This document shows, piece by piece, positions 26,356 through 35,824 of a DNA stretch of 64,000 nt (positions are counted from its first letter, which is position 1; each line of letters starts with the position of its first letter). Below the pieces are notes generated by a model. That model had not been told where the DNA came from and made no database searches. It saw only the letters and a list, made by a program, of their open reading frames with translations. The position numbers and the translations under genes are program-made. The DNA is from an uncultured Mediterranea sp. GTDB taxonomy: Bacteria; Bacteroidota; Bacteroidia; Bacteroidales; Bacteroidaceae. Where the stretch lies: NCBI RefSeq assembly GCF_902493215.1, contig NZ_CABUOL010000002.1, positions 186,001 through 250,000 on the forward strand, given 5' to 3'.

Positions 26356-26424
26356 GTTATTTTTTCATCCAACGTGAAATATAATCAGAAAATAGCAAGT
26401 TGTCCGTTATTGACAATATTCGCG

Positions 26425-26640
26425 TCAATGGCGGACTTTTTTTAAAAAAAGTAGTATGCTACAATAGTCGAAAAAATGGCTATAAAGTTATTGTATGAAC
26501 GTGTACAATGTTCTTTAGCTTGTCAATGACCGTTTCAATTAAAGCTCTTTTTCTGAGCTAAATTTTATCAGTAATACTCATCAGTGGTTCTTCATTTAGT
26601 AACAAGTCACATTTTTCTTTACGAAAATTATTTGTTATGC
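26425..26640 (-). mobile_element. IS982-family transposase remnant (C-terminal part)
   Basis: Read on the minus strand, 26640 to about 26490 gives the segments FRKEKCDLLLNEEPLMSITD, a KI-stop, and LRKRALIETVIDKLKNI. After a frameshift, about 26480 to 26425 gives YNNFIAIFSTIVAYYFFLKK, a few more residues and a stop codon. This matches the conserved end of IS982-type transposases (LRKR-x-IET-x-x-D-x-LKN, then NF and AY-x-FFPKK). One in-frame stop, one frameshift and the loss of the N-terminal half make it inactive. No terminal inverted repeats were identified. Confidence 0.78.
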
Positions 26641-26660
26641 AATAATTCTCTGTAACTTTA
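26631..26660 (+). promoter_or_regulatory. Possible promoter for GH95
   Basis: TTTG at 26631-26634, an 18-base spacer and TAACTTTA at 26653-26660 approximate the Bacteroidetes TTTG / TAnnTTTG pair with the last base off. It overlaps the edge of the transposase remnant and lies about 110 bases before the chosen start codon. Confidence 0.35.
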
Positions 26661-26768
26661 GCCTCTGAGAACATAACGAAGGAAATTTAAGTGCGTATGT
26701 ACTTATCCTGCTTTATGCTTTTATGGATAGAATGTTTATTAAAAAAGAAGATATATAATAGTAGTATC

Positions 26769-29243
26769 ATGATAAACCGTCGAGTAAAATTCTTGTGTTA
26801 TGGCTTGCTCTACTCCATGGCATTTTATGCACAGTCGGCAGGAGAACAAGTTATCTGGTTTGACCGTCCCAATCAATCGGTCGCCACTCCTGTATGGGGA
26901 GAGGGAAAAGTGTCACCTTCTGAAGGAAATACCCACAGTAACAAAGACCGGGAATGGGAACGTTTTTCGTTACCTGTCGGCAATGGAAGCATCGGTGCCA
27001 ATGTGTTCGGATCTGTTGCGACCGAACGGTTGACTTTCAATGAAAAGACTTTGTGGCGTGGAGGACCCAATACCGAAAAGGGGGCAGATTATTATTGGAA
27101 TGTCAATAAGAATTCTGCTCCGTTGCTGAAGGAAATCAGACAGGCGTTTTTGGACAATGATCTGGAAAAGGCTTCGCGGCTGACCATAGACAATTTCAAC
27201 AGTACGGTCTCGTATGAAGCGAATGACGAGACTCCCTATCGGTTCGGCAGTTTTACGACAGGGGGTGAGTTCAGAATCGAGACGGGGTTGGAAGAATCGG
27301 GTGTGACGAACTATCGGCGTGCTCTGTCGTTGGATTCCGCATTGGTGCGTGTCACTTTCTCAATGGGGGAAACTGATTTCCGGCGTGAGTGTTTTGTATC
27401 TTATCCCGATAAAGTAATGGTAATCCGTTTTTCGGCCAACCAGAAGGGCCGGCAGAATCTGGTATTCAGTTATGCACCCAATCCGCTTGCTACCGGGCGT
27501 ATCAAGGCAGAAAAGCAGGCTTCATTCTGCTATGACGGTCGTCTGGACAATAACGGGATGCGTTATGTAGTCCGTGCAAAGGCTCTGCCTGTAGGTGGCA
27601 AGGTATGGACGGACAGGGAAGGACGCATCCATGTGGAAGGGGCGGATGAGGTGACTTTTATTGTCACAGCCGATACGGATTACCGTATCAACTTCAATCC
27701 TGATTTCTCCGACCCCAAGACATACGTGGGTGAGAAACCGCAAACAACGACCCGGCAATGGATGGACGCTGCTGCCGTTCGTTCTTACAATGAACTGCTT
27801 GAAAGGCATTATGCCGATTATTCGGCACTTTTCGGTCGGACGCGTTTTGTGCTGAATCCTCAATGGAGAAATTCGGCTGATTCGCTGCCTATGCCCAAAC
27901 GGTTGGAAAGGTATCGTACCGGTGCACCTGATTATGGTCTGGAAACACTTTATTACCAGTTCGGCCGCTATTTGTTGATTGCTTCTTCCCGCCCCGGTAC
28001 GTTGCCGGCCAACTTGCAGGGCATGTGGCAGAACAATGTGGACGCTCCATGGCATGCCGATTACCACAACAACATAAACGTGCAAATGAATTACTGGCCG
28101 GCCTGTCCCACTAATCTGGCAGAATGTTCTCTTCCTCTGTTAGACTATATCCGGATGTTGAAGAAGCCTGGTGAGCGTACGGCGCAGGCTTATTTTGGTG
28201 CACGTGGCTGGACGGCTTCCATTTCGGGAAACATTTTCGGCTTTACTTCTCCTTTGCGCGACAAGGACATGTCGTGGAACTTCATTCCTGTGGCGGGGCC
28301 TTGGCTGGCTACGCATGTGTGGGATTATTATGACTATACCCGTGATGAAGAATTCCTGCGGTCTGTGGGGTACGATTTGATAAAAAGCAGTGCACAGTTT
28401 GCTGTGGATTATCTGTGGCAGAAGCCGGATGGTACTTATACGGCGGCTCCGTCCGCTTCGCCGGAGCATGGACCGATTGATGAAGGTACTACCTTTGCGC
28501 ATGCCGTAATTCGGGAAATTTTGCTTGATGCCATTGCGGCAAGTCGTGTACTGAAGACGGACAGTGTGGAGCGCAAGCAATGGGAAACTGTTTTGGAGAA
28601 GATGGTCCCTTATCGTGTTGGACGTTACGGCCAGCTGATGGAGTGGTCGAGGGATATTGACAATCCGCAGGACGAACACCGTCACATCAATCATCTGTTT
28701 GCCCTGCATCCGGGGCGTACCATTTCTCCCATTACCACGCCGGCTTTGGCAAAGGCTTCCCGCGTAGTCTTGGAACATAGGGGAGATGGCGCAACTGGGT
28801 GGAGCATGGGATGGAAATTGAACCAATGGGCCCGGCTTCATGACGGTAACCGTTCTTACAAATTGTATGGCAATCTGTTGAAAAACGGAACGAATGAGAA
28901 TTTGTGGGACAGTCATCCGCCTTTTCAGATTGACGGAAACTTCGGTGGAACAGCTGGTGTGACTGAGATGCTCTTGCAGAGTCATGCCGGGTTTATTCAC
29001 TTGCTGCCGGCTTTGCCCGACGTGTGGCACGAAGGTGAGTTGACGGGTGTCTGTGCCCGTGGCAATTTTGTGCTGGATCTGTACTGGAAAGACAACAATC
29101 TGAAACGGGCTGTTGTGCATTCCGGTTCGGGAGTCCCTTGCCGGTTGTTCTATCGTGGCAAGGAGCTGAAGTTTGATACGGAAAAGGGAAAAAGCTATGT
29201 GATTGAAGTCAAGGATGGCACACTGAAGATGGTTGACGAATAA
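26769..29243 (+). CDS. GH95-family glycoside hydrolase (alpha-L-fucosidase / alpha-L-galactosidase type)
   Basis: This 824-residue secreted enzyme is counted from ATG 26769, which places a signal peptide (about 1-22, ending YAQSAG) at the N-terminus; the open frame runs back to 26691. It has an N-terminal beta-domain (WERFSLPVGNGSIGANVFG) and an (alpha/alpha)6 catalytic barrel. The asparagine pair that activates water is N435/N437 in HNNINVQMNYWPA. The acid is E566 in SPEHGP, and D722 lies in QIDGNFGG. These fit the inverting GH95 mechanism. The family cleaves terminal alpha-1,2-L-fucose, and some members prefer L-galactose. The sub-specificity cannot be told. The beta-helix gene follows 10 bases after its stop. 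Confidence 0.92.
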   Translation: MINRRVKFLCYGLLYSMAFYAQSAGEQVIWFDRPNQSVATPVWGEGKVSPSEGNTHSNKDREWERFSLPVGNGSIGANVFGSVATERLTFNEKTLWRGGPNTEKGADYYWNVNKNSAPLLKEIRQAFLDNDLEKASRLTIDNFNSTVSYEANDETPYRFGSFTTGGEFRIETGLEESGVTNYRRALSLDSALVRVTFSMGETDFRRECFVSYPDKVMVIRFSANQKGRQNLVFSYAPNPLATGRIKAEKQASFCYDGRLDNNGMRYVVRAKALPVGGKVWTDREGRIHVEGADEVTFIVTADTDYRINFNPDFSDPKTYVGEKPQTTTRQWMDAAAVRSYNELLERHYADYSALFGRTRFVLNPQWRNSADSLPMPKRLERYRTGAPDYGLETLYYQFGRYLLIASSRPGTLPANLQGMWQNNVDAPWHADYHNNINVQMNYWPACPTNLAECSLPLLDYIRMLKKPGERTAQAYFGARGWTASISGNIFGFTSPLRDKDMSWNFIPVAGPWLATHVWDYYDYTRDEEFLRSVGYDLIKSSAQFAVDYLWQKPDGTYTAAPSASPEHGPIDEGTTFAHAVIREILLDAIAASRVLKTDSVERKQWETVLEKMVPYRVGRYGQLMEWSRDIDNPQDEHRHINHLFALHPGRTISPITTPALAKASRVVLEHRGDGATGWSMGWKLNQWARLHDGNRSYKLYGNLLKNGTNENLWDSHPPFQIDGNFGGTAGVTEMLLQSHAGFIHLLPALPDVWHEGELTGVCARGNFVLDLYWKDNNLKRAVVHSGSGVPCRLFYRGKELKFDTEKGKSYVIEVKDGTLKMVDE

Positions 29244-29253
29244 GCTTGCTGTT

Positions 29254-31632
29254 ATGAGAAGAGAGACTCTGATATTTATGTTATTGTCAATACCTCTGTT
29301 GGCGTTGACTGCCCAAAATCAGTATTTTGTTTCCTTAAAGGGAAATGACAGACAATGTGGAAGTGCGGAAAAGCCTTTTGGAACGATTGAGCGGGCATTG
29401 GCGGAAGCCAGGAGATCTCAGGGAGAAACGACTGTTTTCTTGAGAGAAGGAACCTATCGGTTGACCCGTCCGATTGTTTTTACCCATCTTGACGGTGGAG
29501 AAAACAAACCGTTGACTCTGAGGGCATATCCGGGCGAACAGGTTGTCATTACAAGCGGACAAGTGCTGGAAACGGACTGGCAGGCTTATGAACATCAGAT
29601 TATGAAGACAAAAATTGATAAGTCTGTTTCTTCGATGGACATGTTGTTGAAGAACGGGGAAATATGCCACATGGCCCGTTACCCGAATTATGATTCAGCA
29701 GCTGTCCGTTTTAACGGAACTTCGGCAGACGCAACTTCCCCTCAAAGGGTTAAACGTTGGAAACATCCGGAGGGAGGATATCTGCACGCCATGCATGTCA
29801 GCGATTGGGGGGATTTTCATTATCGTATTTTGGGGAAGGAAAAGGATGGAAAGCTTATGCTGGAAGGCGGTTGGCAGAACAACCGGCAATCTGGATTGCA
29901 TCCTCAAAACAGGATGGTGGAAAATATATTCGAGGAACTGGATGCGCCAAACGAGTGGTTCTACAAAAAAGATGAGTCTGCGTTGTATTATTTCCCTGTA
30001 CAGGGGGAGAATGTAAATGAGTGTACCTTTGAAGTACCTGTTCTGAAACATTTGGTGGAATTTAACGGAACGGAAGACTTGCCTGTTACTCACATTACTC
30101 TGAAAGATATAACGTTTACGCAGACTGTGCGTACCTTTATGGAGAAATATGAGCCTTTGCTTCGTTCGGATTGGACGATTTATCGTGGTGGTGCCATTTG
30201 TTTCAAGGGAGCAGAAGACTGTTCGCTGACTAATTGTTCATTGTTTAATTTAGGAGGGAATGCAGTATTTGTTTCAGGGTATAATCGTCGAATAACTATT
30301 TCGGGTTCGCATTTTACCCGTATTGGAGCAAGTGCCATTTGTTTGGTTGGAGAGGCGGATGCGGTCCGTTCACCCAGTTTTGAATACAGCCAGTTTGTCC
30401 CTGCCGCTCAGTTGGACCGTACAGTGGGACCGAAAAGTAATAATTATCCGGCGGACTGCGTGGTAACAGATAATCTGATTCATTCCATTGGTTTGTTTGA
30501 AAAACAAATAACGGGTGTGGAGTTGTCCATGTGCAGGCATATCATTGTCAGCCATAATAGTATTTATGACACTCCACGTGCTGGAATCAATGTGAGTGAA
30601 GGAACGTGGGGAGGGCATATCATTGAATACAACGATGTCTTTGATACAGTAAAGGAAACAGGTGACCATGGCTCCTTCAATTCGTGGGGACGGGATCGTT
30701 TTTGGCATCCTAACAGAGCAGTGATGGACTCGTTGGCTGCTGCTGAGCCTTCCCTCATCCAATTGGATGCCAGTTCGACGGTTGTACTTAGACATAACCG
30801 TTTTCGTTGTGACAGGGGGTGGGATATTGATTTGGATGATGGCTCCGGCAATTATCATATTTACAATAATCTTTGTTTAAATGGTGGTATCAAGCTTCGT
30901 GAGGGCTTTGGCCGGGTGGTTGAGAACAATATATTGATCAACAATACGTTTCATCCTCATGTCTGGTTCAAGAATAGTGGAGATGTGTTTGTGCGGAATG
31001 TCGTTATGTCTCCTTATCAACCCATTCAGGTGAACTATTGGGGAAAAGAAGTCGACTACAATATTTTTGTCGACAGTGTTTCTTACCGGCAGGCCCGTAA
31101 GTTGGGAGTGGACGAGCATTCTATTGTTTATACTCCTGTATTTCGCAATCCCGGTAAAGGAGACTATTGGATTGAAAATAGTTCCGATCCAATTTTCCTT
31201 TCCGGATTCCAGAATTTTGATATGAATTGTTTTGGAGTGGTGTCCAAGCATCTGAAAGTTATTGCACGTACTCCTCAATTACCTGAACCGATAATAGCCG
31301 GAAGTGAGCAACAGGGGACAATCATCAGTTGGAAAGGACTACGTATCAAGAATTTGGAAACTTTGGGAGAACGTTCAGCGACAGGTATGGATTCGGAACG
31401 GGGTGTATATGTTGTTTCTGTAGATGCTTTGTCGGGTTCTTTGCGGGATTATATCCGTCCGAATGATGTTATTTTGGGGCTGGCTGGAAAAGTTGTGGAA
31501 AATTTGAGCGATTTGAAACAAATCGTTAAGGATACGGACTGGAAGATAGCACAAAGTATTGTTCTTTTTCGTAATCAGAATGAACTGACAATCAATCTGC
31601 CTGCAAAGCTTTTAGGGGATGGCGATTTCTGA
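29254..31632 (+). CDS. Secreted right-handed parallel beta-helix enzyme (GH141-like) with C-terminal PDZ-like domain
   Basis: This 792-residue protein starts at ATG 29254; an in-frame TTG at 29233 overlaps the GH95 stop and is less likely. The signal peptide is MRRETLIFMLLSIPLLALTA. The N-terminal strand (YFVSLKGNDRQCGSAEKPFG) and the repeated short beta-helix turns (residues about 270-620, for example LTNCSLFNLGGNAVFVSGYN) are typical of the GH141/GH120-like group. The stretch TGDHGSFNSWGRDRFW (D471 region) is a strong group hallmark. The last 110 residues look like a PDZ domain (VILGLAGKVVENLSDLKQIV). GH141 members include an alpha-L-fucosidase acting on rhamnogalacturonan II and a xylanase. 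The exact substrate here is unknown. Confidence 0.82.
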   Translation: MRRETLIFMLLSIPLLALTAQNQYFVSLKGNDRQCGSAEKPFGTIERALAEARRSQGETTVFLREGTYRLTRPIVFTHLDGGENKPLTLRAYPGEQVVITSGQVLETDWQAYEHQIMKTKIDKSVSSMDMLLKNGEICHMARYPNYDSAAVRFNGTSADATSPQRVKRWKHPEGGYLHAMHVSDWGDFHYRILGKEKDGKLMLEGGWQNNRQSGLHPQNRMVENIFEELDAPNEWFYKKDESALYYFPVQGENVNECTFEVPVLKHLVEFNGTEDLPVTHITLKDITFTQTVRTFMEKYEPLLRSDWTIYRGGAICFKGAEDCSLTNCSLFNLGGNAVFVSGYNRRITISGSHFTRIGASAICLVGEADAVRSPSFEYSQFVPAAQLDRTVGPKSNNYPADCVVTDNLIHSIGLFEKQITGVELSMCRHIIVSHNSIYDTPRAGINVSEGTWGGHIIEYNDVFDTVKETGDHGSFNSWGRDRFWHPNRAVMDSLAAAEPSLIQLDASSTVVLRHNRFRCDRGWDIDLDDGSGNYHIYNNLCLNGGIKLREGFGRVVENNILINNTFHPHVWFKNSGDVFVRNVVMSPYQPIQVNYWGKEVDYNIFVDSVSYRQARKLGVDEHSIVYTPVFRNPGKGDYWIENSSDPIFLSGFQNFDMNCFGVVSKHLKVIARTPQLPEPIIAGSEQQGTIISWKGLRIKNLETLGERSATGMDSERGVYVVSVDALSGSLRDYIRPNDVILGLAGKVVENLSDLKQIVKDTDWKIAQSIVLFRNQNELTINLPAKLLGDGDF

Positions 31633-31670
31633 ATGGAATGAAAATGGAGTAGCTTACCCTTATCTATAAT

Positions 31671-31711
31671 CTCCAGTCAATGCTTGTTTTTAATACAGGC
31701 ATTGACTGGAG
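31671..31711. terminator. Bidirectional intrinsic terminator
   Basis: A perfect 13-bp stem (CTCCAGTCAATGC at 31671-31683 with 31699-31711) with a T-rich loop lies between two convergent genes, the beta-helix enzyme and the lipoprotein at 31732. The flanking T runs are weak. Confidence 0.7.
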
Positions 31712-31731
31712 TAATATAAATATCCCTTCAA

Positions 31732-32562
31732 TTATTTTTTGGAAGTTTCTTTTCGTTCACTCATCTTTTTCTGGACGAATTGTATCTTCAGATGTGCTTC
31801 TTCCAGGTTCTTTTTGATAGCGGTTATGGATGACAACACTTTGGACAATTCATAGACGCTGGCGGCAGCTTGGCGGTCGGCTGGCATCATCTGAGTGGTG
31901 TAGGGGCGTTCGCCCCGATAGTCTACCCGTAGATTTTTGTCTTTGTTGGTAGCAATAAATCCGATGATACCTCCGTCTTCTCCCAGTTTGTAGTCGGCTT
32001 TTTCGATGTGTTCACCCAAGTCGGTTGTTTCATAACTGTCGCGTGAAGTGGGAGTTTCTGCAAAGCTTCCATCAGGGGCGGTCACTTTGATGGAGGTGTG
32101 GTGGATGTTATGGGCACCACAGTAGATGGAAGTGAGGCTCATGATACCAGTCTCATCTGTCTGGAAGCGGAGGAAAGAACGGTGCAGATTTCGTTCGATA
32201 ACCTGCGAAGGAGCCAGGTAATTGCCTATACGCTGGTAGGCAGTATCTTTTTCGAGAACGAATTTACTTTTCATCGTTTCGAACTCCTGCTGCTTTATGG
32301 CCAGCATGCTGTCCAGATAGGCTACGGTTTTGTTTTGCTCGGCCAGTTCTACTTCCTGCATCAGATAGATGCCCTGACGACGGGTGTCGAAGGCTTTGGG
32401 ATACAGCAGCTTGATGCTGTCTATCTGTATCTTGGCTTCGTTGTAATTGCCGGCTTCGAAGGCGGCACGCGCTTCGGCCAGTTTCAGTGTTGCTTTCTTT
32501 TCTACATTCTCGCAGGCAGCCAGTGCGCCGCAAAGGCATGCCAGAAGGATTGCTTTTTTCAT
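31732..32562 (-). CDS. Lipoprotein with TPR-like N-terminus, unknown function
   Basis: This 276-residue lipoprotein has its lipobox at C17 (GALAACENV). Residues 24-60 form a helical hairpin like a tetratricopeptide repeat (AEARAAFEAGNYNEAKIQID). A coiled-coil-prone helix follows (about 72-105), then a beta-rich centre (TGIMSLTSIYCGAHNIHHTS). The C-terminus is a long charged helix (about 235-276). I know no named family with certainty. It is divergent from cca (115-base gap) and convergent with the beta-helix gene, so it is a single-gene unit, perhaps a cell-envelope assembly factor. Confidence 0.8.
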   Translation of the reverse strand: MKKAILLACLCGALAACENVEKKATLKLAEARAAFEAGNYNEAKIQIDSIKLLYPKAFDTRRQGIYLMQEVELAEQNKTVAYLDSMLAIKQQEFETMKSKFVLEKDTAYQRIGNYLAPSQVIERNLHRSFLRFQTDETGIMSLTSIYCGAHNIHHTSIKVTAPDGSFAETPTSRDSYETTDLGEHIEKADYKLGEDGGIIGFIATNKDKNLRVDYRGERPYTTQMMPADRQAAASVYELSKVLSSITAIKKNLEEAHLKIQFVQKKMSERKETSKK

Positions 32563-32650
32563 ATATCCAGTCCGATAAGTTGATGTTCAATAAATATAGT
32601 AAGTGGCTTCTATGCTGCCATTGTGGGGACAAAATTAGAAATAATATTCG

Positions 32651-32658
32651 TATCTTTG
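32651..32658 (+). promoter_or_regulatory. -7 promoter element for cca
   Basis: TATCTTTG fits TAnnTTTG and lies 19 bases before the cca start codon. No -33 box at a usual distance is obvious. Confidence 0.55.
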
Positions 32659-32677
32659 TCGTCTCGAAACCCTTAAA

Positions 32678-34138
32678 ATGCAAACAGATTGTATGGTACT
32701 TGAATTGACAGCTGACGAACTGAAGCATCGCTTCGACGACAAGATATTCAAACAAATTTCAGAAACGGCCGATGAATTGGGGCTGGAGTGTTATGTCGTT
32801 GGAGGATATGTACGCGACATTTTCTTGCAACGCCCTTCGAAAGATATCGATGTGGTGGTGGTAGGCAGTGGCATTGCTATGGCCGAAGCCCTGGGACGTC
32901 GGTTGGGAAAGGGTGCGCATGTATCGGTGTTCAGAAATTTTGGAACGGCCCAGTTGAAATACCGTGGTACGGAAGTGGAGTTTGTGGGGGCGCGGAAAGA
33001 ATCGTATACACATGATTCGCGCAAGCCTATTGTGGAAGATGGTACGTTGGAGGACGATCAGAATCGTCGTGACTTTACCATCAATGCGTTGGCCGTCTGT
33101 CTGAACAGTGCCCGCTATGGTGAATTGGTCGATCCTTTCGACGGAATGGATGACTTGAAGGAACGCACTATCCGTACGCCTCTTGATCCGGACATTACAT
33201 TCAGTGACGACCCGTTGCGTATGATGCGCTGTATCCGTTTTGCCACACAACTCAATTTCTATATTGATGACGAGACTTTTGAATCGCTTTGCCGCAACCG
33301 GGAACGTATCGGCATTATCTCAAAAGAACGTATCGCTGATGAATTGAATAAAATTATGTTATCGCCCATTCCTTCGAAGGGGTTCATAGACTTGGACCGT
33401 AGCGGCTTGCTCGAGCTGATATTTCCGGAACTGGCAGCTCTTCAAGGCGTGGAAACACGAAACGGACGGGCACATAAGGATAACTTTTACCATACGTTGG
33501 AAGTACTCGACAATATCAGTCGTCAGACCGATAATCTGTGGTTGCGTTGGGCGGCCTTGTTGCATGACATTGCCAAACCGGTGACGAAACGATGGGATCC
33601 GCGGGCTGGTTGGACTTTTCACAACCATAACTTCATCGGTGAGAAAATGATTCCAGCCATCTTCCGCAAGATGAAGTTACCGATGAACGAGAAGATGAAA
33701 TATGTGCAGAAACTCGTTGGGCTGCATATGCGTCCTATTGTGATAGCTGATGAGGAGGTGACCGATTCGGCTGTGCGTCGGTTGCTTTTTGAAGCTGGCG
33801 ATGATATCGATGATCTGATGACTTTGTGCGAGGCGGATATTACGTCGAAGAATTCCGAACGGAAAAGGCGTTTTCTGGAAAACTTCCAGTTGGTACGTCA
33901 GAAACTGAAGGATCTGGAGGAACGTGACCGTATCCGTAACTTCCAGCCTCCTGTCAGTGGGGAAGAGATTATGCGAACTTTCGGTCTTTCACCTTGCCAG
34001 CAGGTGGGGGCACTGAAAAGTGCCATTAAGGATGCCATTCTCGACGGCATCATTCCCAATGAATACGAAGCTGCCCGTCGGTTCATGCTCGAACGGGCAG
34101 AGAAGATGGGATTGAAAGAAGTGTCGTCAGCGGACTGA
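32678..34138 (+). CDS. cca: CCA tRNA nucleotidyltransferase with HD domain
   Basis: This 486-residue cytoplasmic enzyme adds or repairs the 3' CCA end of tRNAs. The N-terminal polymerase head has GGYVRDIFL and the catalytic carboxylates D56 and D58 in KDIDVVV. RRDFTINAL (about 128-136) follows, then DDPLRMMRCIRFATQL, which orders the nucleotide pocket. The second part has an HD phosphohydrolase domain (RAHKDNFYHTLEVLDN, then LLHDIAKP). The architecture is that of a class II CCA enzyme fused to HD, normal for Bacteroidetes. Confidence 0.94.
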   Translation: MQTDCMVLELTADELKHRFDDKIFKQISETADELGLECYVVGGYVRDIFLQRPSKDIDVVVVGSGIAMAEALGRRLGKGAHVSVFRNFGTAQLKYRGTEVEFVGARKESYTHDSRKPIVEDGTLEDDQNRRDFTINALAVCLNSARYGELVDPFDGMDDLKERTIRTPLDPDITFSDDPLRMMRCIRFATQLNFYIDDETFESLCRNRERIGIISKERIADELNKIMLSPIPSKGFIDLDRSGLLELIFPELAALQGVETRNGRAHKDNFYHTLEVLDNISRQTDNLWLRWAALLHDIAKPVTKRWDPRAGWTFHNHNFIGEKMIPAIFRKMKLPMNEKMKYVQKLVGLHMRPIVIADEEVTDSAVRRLLFEAGDDIDDLMTLCEADITSKNSERKRRFLENFQLVRQKLKDLEERDRIRNFQPPVSGEEIMRTFGLSPCQQVGALKSAIKDAILDGIIPNEYEAARRFMLERAEKMGLKEVSSAD

Positions 34139-34256
34139 TTGTCCGCTTTCGGACAGTGAGGGTGTCCGAAAACGAACACATCCCCCAGCGTAGGTATATT
34201 CTGGTATAATGGCACGGTCTTTGTCTGTATTTGGTGTAACCAAGAACATGTAAAGG

Positions 34257-35744
34257 ATGAAAAAGAATATCTTGCTTGCTGTTTGTTGTGCCCTGTCTTT
34301 GACAGGTTTTGCACAGAACGATACAGTGACCCGTAACCGTGACATTACATTGGCCGAGGCCATCGCTCTGGCACGTGTCCAGTCAGTAGATGCTGCGGTG
34401 GCGTTGAATGAACTGAAGACGGCTTATTGGGAATATCGGACTTTCAGGGCTAACCTGCTTCCCGAGGTCAATCTGACGGGTACCCTGCCCAGTTACAACA
34501 AGTCTTATAGTACTTATCAGAATTCCGACGGTTCGTACACGTTTGTACGTAACAATACGCTCAACCTATCGGGTGAACTTTCCATTGACCAGAATATTTG
34601 GTTGACGGGCGGTAAACTGTCGTTGACTTCCTCGCTGAACTATGTGAAGCAATTGGGCTCAGGAGGTTATCATCAGTTTATGTCCGTACCTGTAGGCTTG
34701 GAGCTGACGCAACCTATATTTGGGGTGAATACCCTAAAATGGGACCGCCGTATAGAACCGGTACGCTATGCCGAGGCTAAAGCTTCTTTCATTTCGGCTA
34801 CAGAAAACGTAACTATCACAGCTATTACCTATTTCTTCAATCTGTTGTTGTCCAAAGAAACGCTGGCTACGGCACGACAGAACAAAGAAAACGCCGACCG
34901 TCTTTATGAGGTTGCAAAAGCCAAGCGGAAAATGGGACAGATTTCTGAAAATGATCTGCTCCAGCTGAAGCTCAATGCCCTGCAAGGAAAGGCTGATGTA
35001 ACAGCTGCCGAAAGCGATTTGAATGCCAAGATGTTCCAGCTTCGATCTTTTTTGGGCGTATCCGAACAGGATATACTTAATCCTGTTTTACCCGAATCGG
35101 TACCTGATTTGCGTATGGATTATCGTCAGGTGTTGGACAAGGCACTGGAGCGGAATTCGTTTGCGCAAAACATCAGGCGCCGGCAGTTGGAGGCCGATTA
35201 TCAAGTTGCTACGGCCAAAGGCAACTTGCGGAGCATTGATCTGTTTGCCAGTGTAGGATATACGGGACAGAATCGTGAATTTAAGGCTGCTTATGAGGAT
35301 CTGCTCGACAATCAGATTGTACAGGTAGGGGTAAAGATACCGATTCTGGACTGGGGCAAGCGGCGTGGTCAAGTGAAGGTGGCCAAGAGTAACCGCGAGG
35401 TGGTACTTTCCAAAATCCGTCAGGAACAGATGGATTTCAATCAGGATATATTTCTTTTGGTGGAGAACTTTAATAATCAGGCCCAGCAGTTAGGGATTGC
35501 CGAAGAAGCTGACCGTATTGCAGAAAAGAGGTATCGGACCAGTGTAGAGACTTTTATGATAGGCAAAATCAGTACGCTGGACTTGAATGATGCACAGAAC
35601 TCCAAGGATGAGGCACGTCAGAAACACATTTCGGAACTCTATTATTACTGGTATTATTTTTACCAGTTGCGTAGCCTGACTTTGTGGGATTTTGAGCAGG
35701 ATGAAGCGCTTGAAGTCGATTTTGAAGCGGTAGTCAAGAGCTGA
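34257..35744 (+). CDS. TolC-family outer-membrane efflux protein
   Basis: This 495-residue protein has a signal peptide (about 1-20, ending GFAQND). Two OEP-type repeats of long alpha-helices and short beta-strands follow. The helix pair starts at ITLAEAIALARVQSVDAAVALNEL, and the second repeat near residues 300-440 includes VGVKIPILDWGKRRGQVKVA. It should trimerise in the outer membrane as the exit duct of an efflux or type I secretion system. No membrane-fusion protein or inner-membrane pump gene is adjacent, so its partner is unknown. The gene stands between cca and the two-component system, which has its own promoter. Confidence 0.88.
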   Translation: MKKNILLAVCCALSLTGFAQNDTVTRNRDITLAEAIALARVQSVDAAVALNELKTAYWEYRTFRANLLPEVNLTGTLPSYNKSYSTYQNSDGSYTFVRNNTLNLSGELSIDQNIWLTGGKLSLTSSLNYVKQLGSGGYHQFMSVPVGLELTQPIFGVNTLKWDRRIEPVRYAEAKASFISATENVTITAITYFFNLLLSKETLATARQNKENADRLYEVAKAKRKMGQISENDLLQLKLNALQGKADVTAAESDLNAKMFQLRSFLGVSEQDILNPVLPESVPDLRMDYRQVLDKALERNSFAQNIRRRQLEADYQVATAKGNLRSIDLFASVGYTGQNREFKAAYEDLLDNQIVQVGVKIPILDWGKRRGQVKVAKSNREVVLSKIRQEQMDFNQDIFLLVENFNNQAQQLGIAEEADRIAEKRYRTSVETFMIGKISTLDLNDAQNSKDEARQKHISELYYYWYYFYQLRSLTLWDFEQDEALEVDFEAVVKS

Positions 35745-35760
35745 AAAACAGTACTGGGAT

Positions 35761-35791
35761 TTTGTACTTCATTTGGCTTGTACTATCTTTG
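35761..35791 (+). promoter_or_regulatory. Complete -33/-7 promoter for the response regulator
   Basis: TTTG at 35761-35764, a 19-base spacer and TATCTTTG at 35784-35791 form a full Bacteroidetes promoter 34 bases before the regulator gene. Confidence 0.75.
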
Positions 35792-35824
35792 CAAGTGGCA
35801 AGATTCATATAATTAAACGAAACA

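Larger units (their letters stand above)
26152..26768. other. Decayed intergenic region with sulfatase and IS remnants
   Basis: This 617-base gap separates the GH105 fusion from GH95. It holds a sulfatase N-terminal fragment (26293-26355), an inverted duplication overlapping it (26286-26332), and the C-terminal end of an IS982-type transposase on the minus strand (26425-26640). A possible promoter for GH95 lies at 26631-26660. The first 130 bases show nothing recognisable. Confidence 0.8.

Noticed and set aside
23755..31632. Rhamnogalacturonan-II degradation locus
   Set aside because: GH95 plus a GH141-like enzyme plus GH105 recalls that system, but the many other enzymes it needs are absent. 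Kept only as a possibility.
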